A stretch of DNA of 64,000 nucleotides, from assembly GCF_017313785.1 (NCBI RefSeq), contig NZ_JAFLNL010000001.1, positions 186,001 through 250,000 on the forward strand. The letters are read 5' to 3'. The translations under genes and the position numbers were made by a program. A model generated the notes under the pieces. It had not been told where the DNA came from. It did not search any database and saw nothing but the letters and a program-made list of their open reading frames with translations. Shown here piece after piece: positions 1 to 9,990 of this stretch. The DNA is from Flagellimonas aurea. GTDB lineage: Bacteria; Bacteroidota; Bacteroidia; Flavobacteriales; Flavobacteriaceae. Within the stretch, counting starts at the first letter, position 1; every line of letters starts with the position of its first letter.

Positions 1-2174
<2,174 letters not shown>

Positions 2175-2187
2175 TTAATAGCTATTG

Positions 2188-2216
2188 TAAAGTTATACGA
2201 TTCGTTGTTCCAACAA
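2188..2216 (-). promoter_or_regulatory. Candidate katG promoter
   Basis: On the minus strand a TTG (2214-2216), an 18-nt spacer and TAACTTTA (2188-2195) resemble the Bacteroidota -33/-7 pattern TTG-N17-19-TAnnTTTG, with one mismatch in the -7 box. It would give a leader of about 28 nt. The -33 region overlaps a short inverted repeat, TTGTT-CC-AACAA, that could bind a regulator. This is inference only. Confidence 0.4.
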
Positions 2217-2431
2217 TAGATAATCAATATTAAAATACTATTAAATAATAACTGTTATCTATTTTAAGAACATCTGCCCCTTATCCATATCAGGTGCACT
2301 TTAACGCTTTCCTAAATTTAAGAATTTCTTTATGCATTCGTTAATTAATTATTTGATATTACTATTTGAACTATCTTTAAAGTACTAACTATTAGGAGAC
2401 TGTACTCAAAAACATAAAAACACTGTTACAA

Positions 2432-3040
2432 ATGAAAAAATTAATCTTCCCTTTAGCCATTCTACTATTTTTTAGTTTTACCCAGGATTCGGAAATCCGA
2501 CTTGACCCAAAGGATAAAGAATGGATCATGAAACATTTGACGGAAACACGGGAACACATGAAACAAGTGCTCGATGGACTTTCCGATGAACAGCTCGACT
2601 ACAAGCCAGATCCAACTTCCTGGTCTATCGCCGAGAATGTGGAACACTTGGCCCTGACCGAAAAAATGTTCATTGAATCGGTGCATAAAAGTGTTGCTGA
2701 CGGCCCCAATCCTTCCTTAAAAGACTCTCTGGTATTCAAGGATGGACAGATTATGCCCATGGTAGCGGACCGAAGCCAAAAAGTTAAGACCTCCGAACCC
2801 TTTGAACCGAGTGGCCAATACGGTTCTACCGAGGAAACCTTGGTGGCGTTGCTTGCCATTCGCCAAGAACTTATGGAATATGTTGAAACCACTGAGGATG
2901 ATCTAAGAAACCGTTACGCAAAACTACCTTTTGGTACTGTTGATGCCGCCCAGCTCATTGTTTTTATTGCAGGACATATGGAAAGGCACGTGCTACAGAT
3001 GGAAGAGGTTATGGAAGACGAGGATTTTCCTGAAATGTAA
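2432..3040 (+). CDS. Exported DinB-fold protein
   Basis: 202 residues. A hydrophobic signal (residues 1-17) precedes a DinB/DinB_2 four-helix domain. Recognisable parts are a first helix, LTETREHMKQVLDGLSDEQL, the segment PTSWSIAENVEHLALTEKMF with the first metal-type His, and a C-terminal helix, GHMERHVLQMEEV, with two more His. DinB-fold proteins are often divalent-metal-dependent thiol or bacillithiol transferases, but the substrate here is unknown. The signal sequence suggests a periplasmic location, unlike the cytosolic DinB at 33 kb. A hairpin terminator follows, so it is probably monocistronic. A TATCTTTA box near 2372 could be its -7 element. Confidence 0.8.
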   Translation: MKKLIFPLAILLFFSFTQDSEIRLDPKDKEWIMKHLTETREHMKQVLDGLSDEQLDYKPDPTSWSIAENVEHLALTEKMFIESVHKSVADGPNPSLKDSLVFKDGQIMPMVADRSQKVKTSEPFEPSGQYGSTEETLVALLAIRQELMEYVETTEDDLRNRYAKLPFGTVDAAQLIVFIAGHMERHVLQMEEVMEDEDFPEM

Positions 3041-3077
3041 TGTGAAAACTATAGGCTTTCCTTAACAATAATTGGCA

Positions 3078-3110
3078 AACCCTTTCCTGATTGGAAGGGG
3101 TTCTTTCTTT
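3078..3110 (+). terminator. Rho-independent terminator after DinB gene
   Basis: A 10-bp stem with one U-G wobble (3078-3087 with 3093-3102) and a 5-nt loop is followed by a T-rich tail. It sits 38 nt after the stop codon of the exported DinB gene. Confidence 0.65.
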
Positions 3111-3117
3111 AATTTTG
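3091..3117 (+). promoter_or_regulatory. Candidate promoter of the YSC84 gene
   Basis: A perfect -7 element, TAATTTTG (3110-3117, pattern TAnnTTTG), lies 21 nt before the chosen ATG. A TTG at 3091-3093 with a 16-nt spacer could be the -33 element, but it overlaps the preceding terminator stem. The -7 box is the stronger part. Confidence 0.4.
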
Positions 3118-3138
3118 AGTAACAAAAAAAGAAACACT

Positions 3139-3669
3139 ATGAAACGTATACAATCTGTTGTAATGCTGACCCTTTTTCTTTTCGCCATTTCTATATCGGC
3201 CCAAAGCAGAAAGGATGAAAAAATAATGGCGGACGCCGAAAAGGCAAAATCTACACTGCTGGAAACAAGTCCAAGTTTGGAAGGCTTTTTTGAGAATTCT
3301 GCCGGTTACGTAATCTTCCCCAATGTTGGAAAAGGTGGTTTTATCATCGGTGGTGCATCCGGTAACGGTGTGGTGTATGAAAACGGTGATGCCGTGGGAA
3401 TGGCCGACCTTAAAAAATTGAACATTGGACTACAGGCAGGCGGACAGGCCATCATTGAAGTGATTTTCTTCGAAACCGAGGTGGACCTGCAACGTTTTAA
3501 GACCGAAAAGTTTCAGTTTGCAGCCGAAACCTCTGCGGTTGCCTTAAAATCGGGCATAGCCTTTAATGCCAAGTATAAGGATGGTGTGGCCGTTTTTGCA
3601 CTTCCCAAAGCTGGTCTTATGGCCGATGCCTCTGTGGGTGGACAAAAGTTTAGCTATAAGGCGTTTTAG
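3139..3669 (+). CDS. YSC84/SYLF lipid-binding domain protein, exported
   Basis: 176 residues from the ATG at 3139. An upstream in-frame start is rejected because this one begins a clean signal peptide ending SISAQS. The rest is a SYLF (Ysc84) domain: a helix, KAKSTLLETSPSLEGFFENS, then AGYVIFPNVGKGGFIIGGASG and GVVYENGDAVGMADLKKLN, as in bacterial lipid-binding SYLF proteins. Family members bind phosphoinositides or other lipids. The bacterial role is unclear and probably envelope-related. The gene stands alone between terminators. Confidence 0.85.
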   Translation: MKRIQSVVMLTLFLFAISISAQSRKDEKIMADAEKAKSTLLETSPSLEGFFENSAGYVIFPNVGKGGFIIGGASGNGVVYENGDAVGMADLKKLNIGLQAGGQAIIEVIFFETEVDLQRFKTEKFQFAAETSAVALKSGIAFNAKYKDGVAVFALPKAGLMADASVGGQKFSYKAF

Positions 3670-3688
3670 CCCTGTAAAGTTTAAACAG

Positions 3689-3720
3689 AAAAGCCTGCAA
3701 GCAAAACCACAGGTTTTTTT
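3689..3720 (+). terminator. Terminator after YSC84 gene
   Basis: A 9-bp stem, AAAAGCCTG (3689-3697) with CAGGTTTTT (3710-3718), one G-U pair, followed by a T run. It is placed about 20 nt after the stop. Confidence 0.7.
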
Positions 3721-3872
3721 ATGCCTTAAGCCTACTTTTCATTAATAAATTTGTTTCGCTTATTGTATTGACGTAATAAAACTTATACCGTTTAAATGAA
3801 TCTACTTTCCACAACATTCTTATTTAAGTTTTATTGAAAACCTGATTCCTTTAGAAACTAGACCGAACAAGT

Positions 3873-4199
3873 TTAATTACATGTGCCACAGCACTCTATG
3901 GCGTTTTTGTAATCCTCTTGAGTGAACACAAAATTCTCGGTCAAATCTCCATACACACATACATCGATTGGAGGCAATCCGTCCTTGAACACCATTTCCA
4001 ATTTCTCATCGATGGCCAGACTGGTGATTTCAGGAGTTACATCTGGAAAATCAGATCTGTAGCTTTTGATTACAATAGGTTTGCCACTTTTATTTTCCAT
4101 GGAATAGTAATAAACGTCCCCCTCTCCTAAATTTTCCCCGCAAGCGAACAACCCAAGACCAATCAAAAAAACTCGGATATACATTCTCAATATTTTCAT
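3873..4199 (-). CDS. Small lipoprotein with a Cys-containing C-terminal tail
   Basis: 108 residues. The lipobox LGLFAC puts the lipidated Cys near residue 20. I recognise no family. The body reads as a small beta-rich domain (YYYSMENKSGKPIVIKSYRS) and ends in VFTQEDYKNAIECCGTCN with three Cys. The preceding gene on the same strand carries a near-copy of this tail (see 4205-4288), which suggests a recent duplication or gene conversion. The two genes are 86 nt apart and probably co-transcribed. Function unknown. Confidence 0.65.
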   Translation of the reverse strand: MKILRMYIRVFLIGLGLFACGENLGEGDVYYYSMENKSGKPIVIKSYRSDFPDVTPEITSLAIDEKLEMVFKDGLPPIDVCVYGDLTENFVFTQEDYKNAIECCGTCN

Positions 4200-4204
4200 T
4201 TTTA

Positions 4205-4288
4205 TTAAGCGTTAAAAAAGCCCAGGTGGGCCAAGCTATATAAGTCGCATGGGCCATCGCACTCCATAGCACTGTTATAATCCTCTTA
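4205..4288 (-). pseudogene. Stranded C-terminal tail behind an in-frame TAA
   Basis: If the TAA at 4286-4288 is read through, the frame stays open for 26 more codons to a second TAA at 4205-4207. It starts EDYNSAMECDGPC, which aligns without gaps to EDYKNAIECCGTC at the end of the neighbouring lipoprotein gene. The neighbour has CAA (Gln) exactly where this gene has TAA, between ACT and GAG in both. A C-to-T nonsense change is the simplest explanation. After the aligned block the sequence diverges. Confidence 0.7.
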
Positions 4289-4666
4289 AGTGAATACAAG
4301 ATCCTCGGTGAAGTCATCATCTGTTAAGGAAATAAGGTTGTCTGTCTGTTCGTGGGCAATGTCCCTTTCCAAATAAATCACACCTAAATCAATCGGGTTT
4401 CCATCCAAATGGAGCGAAAATCGTTTGGGAATAAAGTCCAGGGCGGAAACATGTAATGTCTCTGTTTCTCTACCCGGTAGGTCGAATTCAAACTTACCGT
4501 CGGAATCTGTTGAAAACTCTTTTAAAGTGTTTTCCAATGAAATTTTGGCATTGGAAATGGACAATTTGTTTGCCTTTTCCATCAATTGCCCTGTAACTCG
4601 GGTACTTTGTTGTGCGTACAGCAGTTTACAACAACAAAGCACAGCCAATACTATGGCTAGCCTCAT
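4286..4666 (-). CDS. Secreted CarboxypepD_reg-like protein, probably truncated by a stop
   Basis: 126 residues with a signal peptide ending LLYAQQ. The rest is a carboxypeptidase-regulatory-like beta-sandwich: VTGQLMEKANKLSISNAKIS, then STDSDGKFEFDLPGRETETL and HVSALDFIPKRF. This domain is common at the N-terminus of TonB receptors, but here it is free-standing. The protein stops at LVFT, where a TAA replaces the Gln codon seen in the adjacent paralogous tail. The last 26 codons of the ancestral gene therefore appear lost. It lies upstream of, and probably in an operon with, the lipoprotein at 3873-4199. Exact function unknown. Confidence 0.7.
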   Translation of the reverse strand: MRLAIVLAVLCCCKLLYAQQSTRVTGQLMEKANKLSISNAKISLENTLKEFSTDSDGKFEFDLPGRETETLHVSALDFIPKRFSLHLDGNPIDLGVIYLERDIAHEQTDNLISLTDDDFTEDLVFT

Positions 4667-4766
4667 AGCTTATTGTAGGTTAATTAATAAAAAGAGGTTG
4701 CAATTGCTGTACAAACTTTATAAAAGCCAACAATTGCACCTATTTTAGCTACAAAATCAAAATAAA

Positions 4767-5804
4767 ATGCGATTATTAATATGCCTACTTGTATTAATAT
4801 CGACCTCACTTTATGGACAAAAGTCCAAGACATACACCTTAAGAACGATTGCTTTTTACAACTGTGAAAACCTATTCGATACGCTAAACGACTCCCTCAC
4901 TTTTGATGATGACCGCACTCCTGAAGGCAGTTACCATTGGACGCGGGAACGGTATCAGCAAAAGGTGGAAAACCTATCCAAAGTTATTTCTCAAATTGGT
5001 GCCGAAACGTTTAAAACCTCTCCCGACATTGTGGGGCTTTGCGAAGTCGAAGATCTGGATGTGCTGGAAGATTTGGTGCAACATCCCAATTTACGGGATA
5101 AGGATTATGACATTATCCATTTTGATTCCCCTGATGCGCGCGGTATTGATGTGGCACTACTTTATAAAAAGGCAGCGTTTATTCCATCGTCGTTTAAAAG
5201 TCATAGATTATTGCTTTTTGATGATAAGAGCGAAAGGAAATATACTCTTGACCAATTGGTGGTCGGTGGTACTATGGATGGTGAAGAAATTCATTTTATT
5301 GTGAACCATTGGCCATCGCGTAGGGGCGGAGTCGCTAAAAGCTCACCTTTACGTGTTCGTGCGGCTTTGTTGAACAAGCGAATTATTGACTCCATCCAAG
5401 AATTGAATTTGGATGCCAAAATTATTTCGATGGGCGACCTGAACGATGACCCCATTGATGACAGTTTGAAAAAAATACTGAAAACGAAGGGTAAAAAACG
5501 GGCATTGGACAGTGTGAATCTTTTTAATCCCATGGAAACTATGTTTAAAAAAGGAATAGGTTCGTTGGCCTACCGATACAAGTGGAACTTGTTCGACCAA
5601 ATATTCATGACATCCAATTTGGTGACCGAAGACCGAACAACACTTACATATTGGAAAGCGGGTATTTTTGCACCTGCTTTTATCCGAAACGATGAAGAAC
5701 GGTTTAAGGGGTATCCGCTACGTACCTACTCGGGCGGCACCTATACGGCTGGGTATAGCGACCTCTTTCCTGCGTATTTGTTTTTATTTAAGGTGGTTAA
5801 ATGA
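4767..5804 (+). CDS. Secreted endonuclease/exonuclease/phosphatase-family protein
   Basis: 345 residues with a signal peptide (1-17, SLYGQ). The EEP (DNase I-like) fold is shown by FYNCENLFDTLND near the start, PDIVGLCEVEDLDVL (metal-binding Glu), HFDSPDARGIDVALLYKK, IVNHWPSRRGG (catalytic His), and MGDLNDDPIDDS (Asp-x-Asn pair). Family members hydrolyse phosphodiester or phosphomonoester bonds in nucleic acids or lipids. Location outside the inner membrane fits nutrient scavenging of DNA or phosphate. It is monocistronic as far as can be seen. Confidence 0.87.
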   Translation: MRLLICLLVLISTSLYGQKSKTYTLRTIAFYNCENLFDTLNDSLTFDDDRTPEGSYHWTRERYQQKVENLSKVISQIGAETFKTSPDIVGLCEVEDLDVLEDLVQHPNLRDKDYDIIHFDSPDARGIDVALLYKKAAFIPSSFKSHRLLLFDDKSERKYTLDQLVVGGTMDGEEIHFIVNHWPSRRGGVAKSSPLRVRAALLNKRIIDSIQELNLDAKIISMGDLNDDPIDDSLKKILKTKGKKRALDSVNLFNPMETMFKKGIGSLAYRYKWNLFDQIFMTSNLVTEDRTTLTYWKAGIFAPAFIRNDEERFKGYPLRTYSGGTYTAGYSDLFPAYLFLFKVVK

Positions 5805-5853
5805 TGGATTTCCAACAAATAATCACATCGAGTGCAGGCGAGATGTTTTAAGC

Positions 5854-6033
5854 ATGCCTGTCTCCAAAAAATGCAAGAAGATTATTCTTTGTCACAAACA
5901 TCCTTCCGGTAACTTGGAGCCCAACGAGGCAGATATCGCGTTTACAGAACGAATGGAGAAGGCCGCTGCAATAATGAAAATAGAGCTGCTAGACCACATA
6001 ATTATCTCTGAGGTTAATTACGTGACCATTTAA
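5854..6033 (+). pseudogene. RadC/JAMM-domain C-terminal fragment
   Basis: The last 59 codons of a RadC-like (MPN+/JAMM) protein can be read here: IILCHKHPSGNLEPNEADIA followed by IELLDHIIISEVNYVTI. The metal-binding pattern HxHPSG-(x)n-D is kept, with HKHPSG in place of the usual HNHPSG. The N-terminal half of the domain, including its catalytic Glu, and the HhH region are absent; upstream lies the end of the preceding gene. Either this is a deletion remnant or a very short orphan gene starting at ATG 5854. I favour a remnant. Confidence 0.7.
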
Positions 6034-6085
6034 GGAAAATTTACGAAGTAAACTGTATATGATTCCTGCCTTCGCAGGAATGAAA

Positions 6086-6523
6086 TTAAGCAAACCACTG
6101 CGTCCAAGGAATGCGGCTCAAGATCAACAGCAATCCGAGTCCGTAAAAAATAGAAATGGTCTTGAATTTTTTCTCGCTTTCCATAAACTTTTTATGGCGG
6201 GACCATCCTATAGTTATTAAAACCAAGGCAATAATATTGATAAATGGATGCTCTACGGCCAAAAGTCTTGCCGGAGCATTGAGTCCGCCCATTCCCAAGG
6301 TCTGAACGGCCTTTAATCCATTCCCAGAGGTGAAATACAACAACAGTCCTACCAATAATTGAATATGGCTTAAAATAAGGGCAAACAAGCTTATACGAAG
6401 GTCTTTTTGAAGGGTGAAGTCCTTTTTGCCCAACCAGCCCGCTATGGCGTTGACAACGGCAATTACTAAAACGGCCAGCACCACGTAGGCCAAATAAGAG
6501 TGTAGGTTCTTGATGATTTCCAT
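6086..6523 (-). CDS. Four-helix integral membrane protein
   Basis: 145 residues with four predicted membrane helices: about 8-31, 43-65, 90-108 and 124-137. His residues H8, H53, H92 and H109 sit near helix ends, loosely recalling cytochrome b-like four-helix proteins, but I cannot show heme binding. Proteins of this type are conserved in Flavobacteriia and often carry unreliable names. It lies downstream of the TonB receptor gene but is separated by a strong terminator, so it is probably expressed on its own. Confidence 0.7.
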   Translation of the reverse strand: MEIIKNLHSYLAYVVLAVLVIAVVNAIAGWLGKKDFTLQKDLRISLFALILSHIQLLVGLLLYFTSGNGLKAVQTLGMGGLNAPARLLAVEHPFINIIALVLITIGWSRHKKFMESEKKFKTISIFYGLGLLLILSRIPWTQWFA

Positions 6524-6565
6524 TAGGTATAGTTTGTGTGTCTAAAAATACGGAATTTTGGGCAT

Positions 6566-6593
6566 AAAAAAACCCTGCCAAATGGCAGGGTTT
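6566..6593 (-). terminator. Terminator after Oar-like receptor gene
   Basis: Perfect 10-bp stem (6570-6579 with 6584-6593), 4-nt loop, and a T run on the minus strand from the A run at 6566-6572. It ends transcription of the receptor gene at 6612. Confidence 0.85.
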
Positions 6594-6611
6594 ATAAAAA
6601 ATTCTTCAATA

Positions 6612-9600
6612 CTAGTTAAAGCTATATCTAAGCCCTAACTGCATCTGCCATCTAGATGATTGTAATCCAGAATCATCGATAATATTTCTTGTCTCTTCAA
6701 CACCTGGGTCAAAAGTAAACTGAGGTGTCGTACCATCATCGGCAAAGCCTTCAAAATTCAACAATTGTACTTGGTTAAAGTTAGAGAAGGTTCTTACTCC
6801 CCATTCCTTGTTTAATAAATTGGTAAAGTTGAAGATGTCTGCGGTAAATTCCAACTTGTGAGTGTTCTCGCCAAACTTGATTCCAAATTCTTGTGCAAAT
6901 TTCAAATCAATGATGTGGGTCCAATCCGAACGGTCAGCGTTACGTTCCGCAAATTTTCCTCTTCTACTTTTCAAGTAATCATCTCCTTCGATAACGGCAT
7001 TTAATGCACTCCATTGCTGTGCTGCACTCAGATCATCAGAATCAATCAAATTGGCCTCTGCTTCGTTAGCAGGCACATAAATCAAAGCAGAGAATGATCC
7101 TGTATCGGATAATAAACCACTTCCGTTGTAAACATAGCTAAATGGTGACCCTTCAGCTCCTTCGTAAAATAGGCCCAATCTTGTCTTAAGGTTATCTGAC
7201 CATTTAAACTCAAAAGTAGAATTTGCAATTACACGATGTCCAGGAGAAAAATCCGAAATAGATAAATCAGGTCTGTTTGATCCATTCACCGTTTCCAAGT
7301 TTCTAAATTGGGAACTGTTTTGGGAAGAAGTACCATCTAAAATCCCATCTGCTTCTCCGTAGGAATAAGATGCTTGGGCAGTAATATCCAATTTTGGACT
7401 GTAAAAGTTCTTTGACAACGTACCTGTTATATTATAAGAACTTCCTGCTCCTGTATTGGTGGCCAAATATATATCACTATAAGTGTTGTCTATAGACGCA
7501 TAACCATAATTAGGTCTTGATCCAGCTCCTGTAGTAATGAACTGAGGACCTCTAAGATTTAGGTTTTCATAGGCAACTGCTGTAATATTGTCATTCCAAA
7601 TAAAATCTGCTGAAAAGATAATATCTCCCGGCAATCTTTGGTCGACTGCAATATTTGTTTTGAATACCTGAGGCAGCTTAAAATCAGGAGCAAATAGGTC
7701 AATTTGTCCACCAACAGATCCTGTACCGGGTTCTGGTATGGCCAATTGACCGGTAGGGTCTGGGTTAAATTCAGGAACAGCATCTCCTGTAAGCTGTATA
7801 AATCCTGCAGTAATACCATTGTTGTTATATGTTCCTCCGGGCCATACCAACGGAACTCTGGATGTAAATATTCCCAAACCACCTCTTACTTGGGTAGTTC
7901 TATCTCCCTTTATATCCCAGTTGAAGCCTAATCTTGGGGAAAAATGGGCATTCGGATCTATCCCTTGCCCCACTCTTGCTCCTTGCAAGTCTTTTCCTGC
8001 AGCTTCTAACAACGCAACAGTTCTTGTGTTGAAGTCTTCATTTTCAAGACCATCTTCCCAATAAGGGATATCAATTCTTGCTCCGACAGTCAATTTGAAA
8101 TTATCAGTAATATCCACTTGATCTTGTACATAAACTCCAAATTGAAACAAATCAAACTCTGCAGCTCCTTGGGAATCATCTCCAAAACCACCCAAAAGGG
8201 AATATCCATACCGATATCTATTGGCAGACTCACCATTCAAGAAATCACTGAGGCTATTAAATCTGTAGTCTCCAAAATTTTGACGAAAGAAAACGTTCTT
8301 TGCAGAAGAGAATTCGTTGTTTGTACCAATAGTAATAGTATGTCTTCCTGAATAAATTTGGAAATTATCGGTAAGAGTCAATATTTTCTGCTCCAACAAA
8401 TTAGCTGTAGAAAATGCTTCGGAACCAAAAAATATCGAAGTCCCTGCCGCATCAAAAATCTGAACCGCTGGGAAAGGACTACCTGCAGGATCTCTATCAT
8501 CATTTACAGTTGTATAACCAACTACCAAATTGTTCGACATATTGCTACCGATTTGAGAGTTTAGCTCTAAAGCGGTTGAATTTGTTATGGATTCAAAATT
8601 GATTGCTCCATTGATAAAGCTAATAGATCCTGTATTCGATGAAGGAGCATCAAACTGAATGGCCTTCACGTAGCTATGTTTAAGAGAAAGTTTGTTTTTC
8701 TCATTTATGTTCCAGTCAATTTTGGCAATCAACTTATCACTCTCCAAGCTAGAAGTATTATTTGCATAACCTCCCGGATTGTACCCATAATTGTTCACCA
8801 AAAAATTCGACAAATTATCTAAATCTGCCGCCGTAGCATCTCCCCTGTATGATGAAATATTAAAGGGTTGTGGTGTTTCATTCTCCTGTCTTTCATAATT
8901 GACGAAGAAAAACAATTTGTCCTCAATTAAAGGTCCGCCCAATCGTACTCCATAAGTTTTTGCAGAAAATTCATCCAATTTTTCTCTTTCTTCACCTTCA
9001 CCAACCAAACCTACAGGAGTCTTGCCTGCAAAACTCTCGTTTCGTAAAAAACCATAGGCTGATCCTATAAATTTGTTAGTACCGGATTTGGTGATAGCAT
9101 TGATACTACCTCCTGCGAAACCAGACTGACGAACATCAAAAGGAGCAACGTTTATTTGGAACGACTCTATGGCATCCAAAGAGATAGGGCTTACACCAGT
9201 TTGTCCTCCATTCGTACCATTGGCTGCAAGGCCAAACACATCGTTATTTACGGCACCGTCAATATAAATGGCATTGTACCGGTTGTTCTGGCCACTTATT
9301 GAAACCACATCGTCCCCAGTCACTTTAGCTTGTGGTGTAAGTCTAGCAAAATCCGCAATATTTCTGGATATTGTCGGCAAATTGTTCACTTGTCTTTGGC
9401 TTACATTGGTCTCGGCTCCAGTTTTCCCAGGATCAAAAAGGCTTCCTGCTGCTCCTCCAGTAACTACCACCTCTTGTAGCGCGGTCGCCGATTCCGATAA
9501 TTCAGAGCTTATTCTTTCCGCTTGACCTAAATTAAGGTATATTCCTTCTTTAACATCTTCGTTAAATCCTACATAAGAAATTGTCACCTTGTATGGTCCC

Positions 9601-9818
9601 CCCGTCCTCATACCTGAGATACGATAAAATCCATCAAAATCAGCTGCTGCTCCATATTTGGTTCCCGAAGGAATATGAACAGCTACTATACTCGCCCCAG
9701 GAAGTGGTTCCCCAGTTTCGTCTGTTACCTTACCTCCCATAGAAGAAGTAGTAACCCCTTGTGCAAATGCCATCGCGGAAACCAAAATAGCCGCAATAGC
9801 CAAGTAGATTCTTTTCAT
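6612..9818 (-). CDS. Oar-like TonB-dependent outer-membrane receptor
   Basis: 1068 residues. A signal peptide (1-19, AMAFAQ) is followed by a CarboxypepD_reg domain (about 28-110, GGKVTDETGEPLPGASI). Then come a plug domain with ALQEVVVTGG and an Oar-type region (RQVNNLPTISRNIADFARLTPQ, GGSINAITKSGTNKF), and finally a large beta barrel ending LGLRYSFN with a terminal aromatic/Asn pattern. It is an energised outer-membrane importer or a docking protein. The substrate cannot be told from sequence. No SusD partner is adjacent, which separates it from glycan-utilisation loci. A candidate promoter lies upstream and a terminator directly downstream. Confidence 0.93.
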   Translation of the reverse strand: MKRIYLAIAAILVSAMAFAQGVTTSSMGGKVTDETGEPLPGASIVAVHIPSGTKYGAAADFDGFYRISGMRTGGPYKVTISYVGFNEDVKEGIYLNLGQAERISSELSESATALQEVVVTGGAAGSLFDPGKTGAETNVSQRQVNNLPTISRNIADFARLTPQAKVTGDDVVSISGQNNRYNAIYIDGAVNNDVFGLAANGTNGGQTGVSPISLDAIESFQINVAPFDVRQSGFAGGSINAITKSGTNKFIGSAYGFLRNESFAGKTPVGLVGEGEEREKLDEFSAKTYGVRLGGPLIEDKLFFFVNYERQENETPQPFNISSYRGDATAADLDNLSNFLVNNYGYNPGGYANNTSSLESDKLIAKIDWNINEKNKLSLKHSYVKAIQFDAPSSNTGSISFINGAINFESITNSTALELNSQIGSNMSNNLVVGYTTVNDDRDPAGSPFPAVQIFDAAGTSIFFGSEAFSTANLLEQKILTLTDNFQIYSGRHTITIGTNNEFSSAKNVFFRQNFGDYRFNSLSDFLNGESANRYRYGYSLLGGFGDDSQGAAEFDLFQFGVYVQDQVDITDNFKLTVGARIDIPYWEDGLENEDFNTRTVALLEAAGKDLQGARVGQGIDPNAHFSPRLGFNWDIKGDRTTQVRGGLGIFTSRVPLVWPGGTYNNNGITAGFIQLTGDAVPEFNPDPTGQLAIPEPGTGSVGGQIDLFAPDFKLPQVFKTNIAVDQRLPGDIIFSADFIWNDNITAVAYENLNLRGPQFITTGAGSRPNYGYASIDNTYSDIYLATNTGAGSSYNITGTLSKNFYSPKLDITAQASYSYGEADGILDGTSSQNSSQFRNLETVNGSNRPDLSISDFSPGHRVIANSTFEFKWSDNLKTRLGLFYEGAEGSPFSYVYNGSGLLSDTGSFSALIYVPANEAEANLIDSDDLSAAQQWSALNAVIEGDDYLKSRRGKFAERNADRSDWTHIIDLKFAQEFGIKFGENTHKLEFTADIFNFTNLLNKEWGVRTFSNFNQVQLLNFEGFADDGTTPQFTFDPGVEETRNIIDDSGLQSSRWQMQLGLRYSFN

Positions 9819-9903
9819 TTAATTCAGTGTTTAAGTGTTTAATTAGCGCTGCAAATGTGATTCATTTTTGACAGTCTGTGATTAAGTCAAAGTTAAAATC
9901 ACG

Positions 9904-9931
9904 CAAATATAGTTAACACTAAATTAACAAA
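9904..9931 (-). promoter_or_regulatory. Candidate promoter of the Oar-like receptor
   Basis: On the minus strand TTTG (9928-9931), a 16-nt spacer and a perfect -7 box TATATTTG (9904-9911). A second -7-like TAACTTTG follows 8 nt downstream, so tandem start points are possible. The leader would be about 80 nt. Confidence 0.5.
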
Positions 9932-9990
9932 ACAAATTATCTGACAGACAATTGCTTAGGGTTTATACAGGGATTTGAGCAGATAGCAAT

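Noticed and set aside
2216-2241. Possible OxyR box upstream of katG (ATAG ... CTAT)
   Set aside because: The distance between half-sites is 22 nt offset instead of the 11 or 33 expected from the OxyR pattern.
4090-4320. Minus-strand 76-codon ORF between the two small secreted genes
   Set aside because: Overlaps the lipoprotein gene and the stranded tail in another frame; no independent support.
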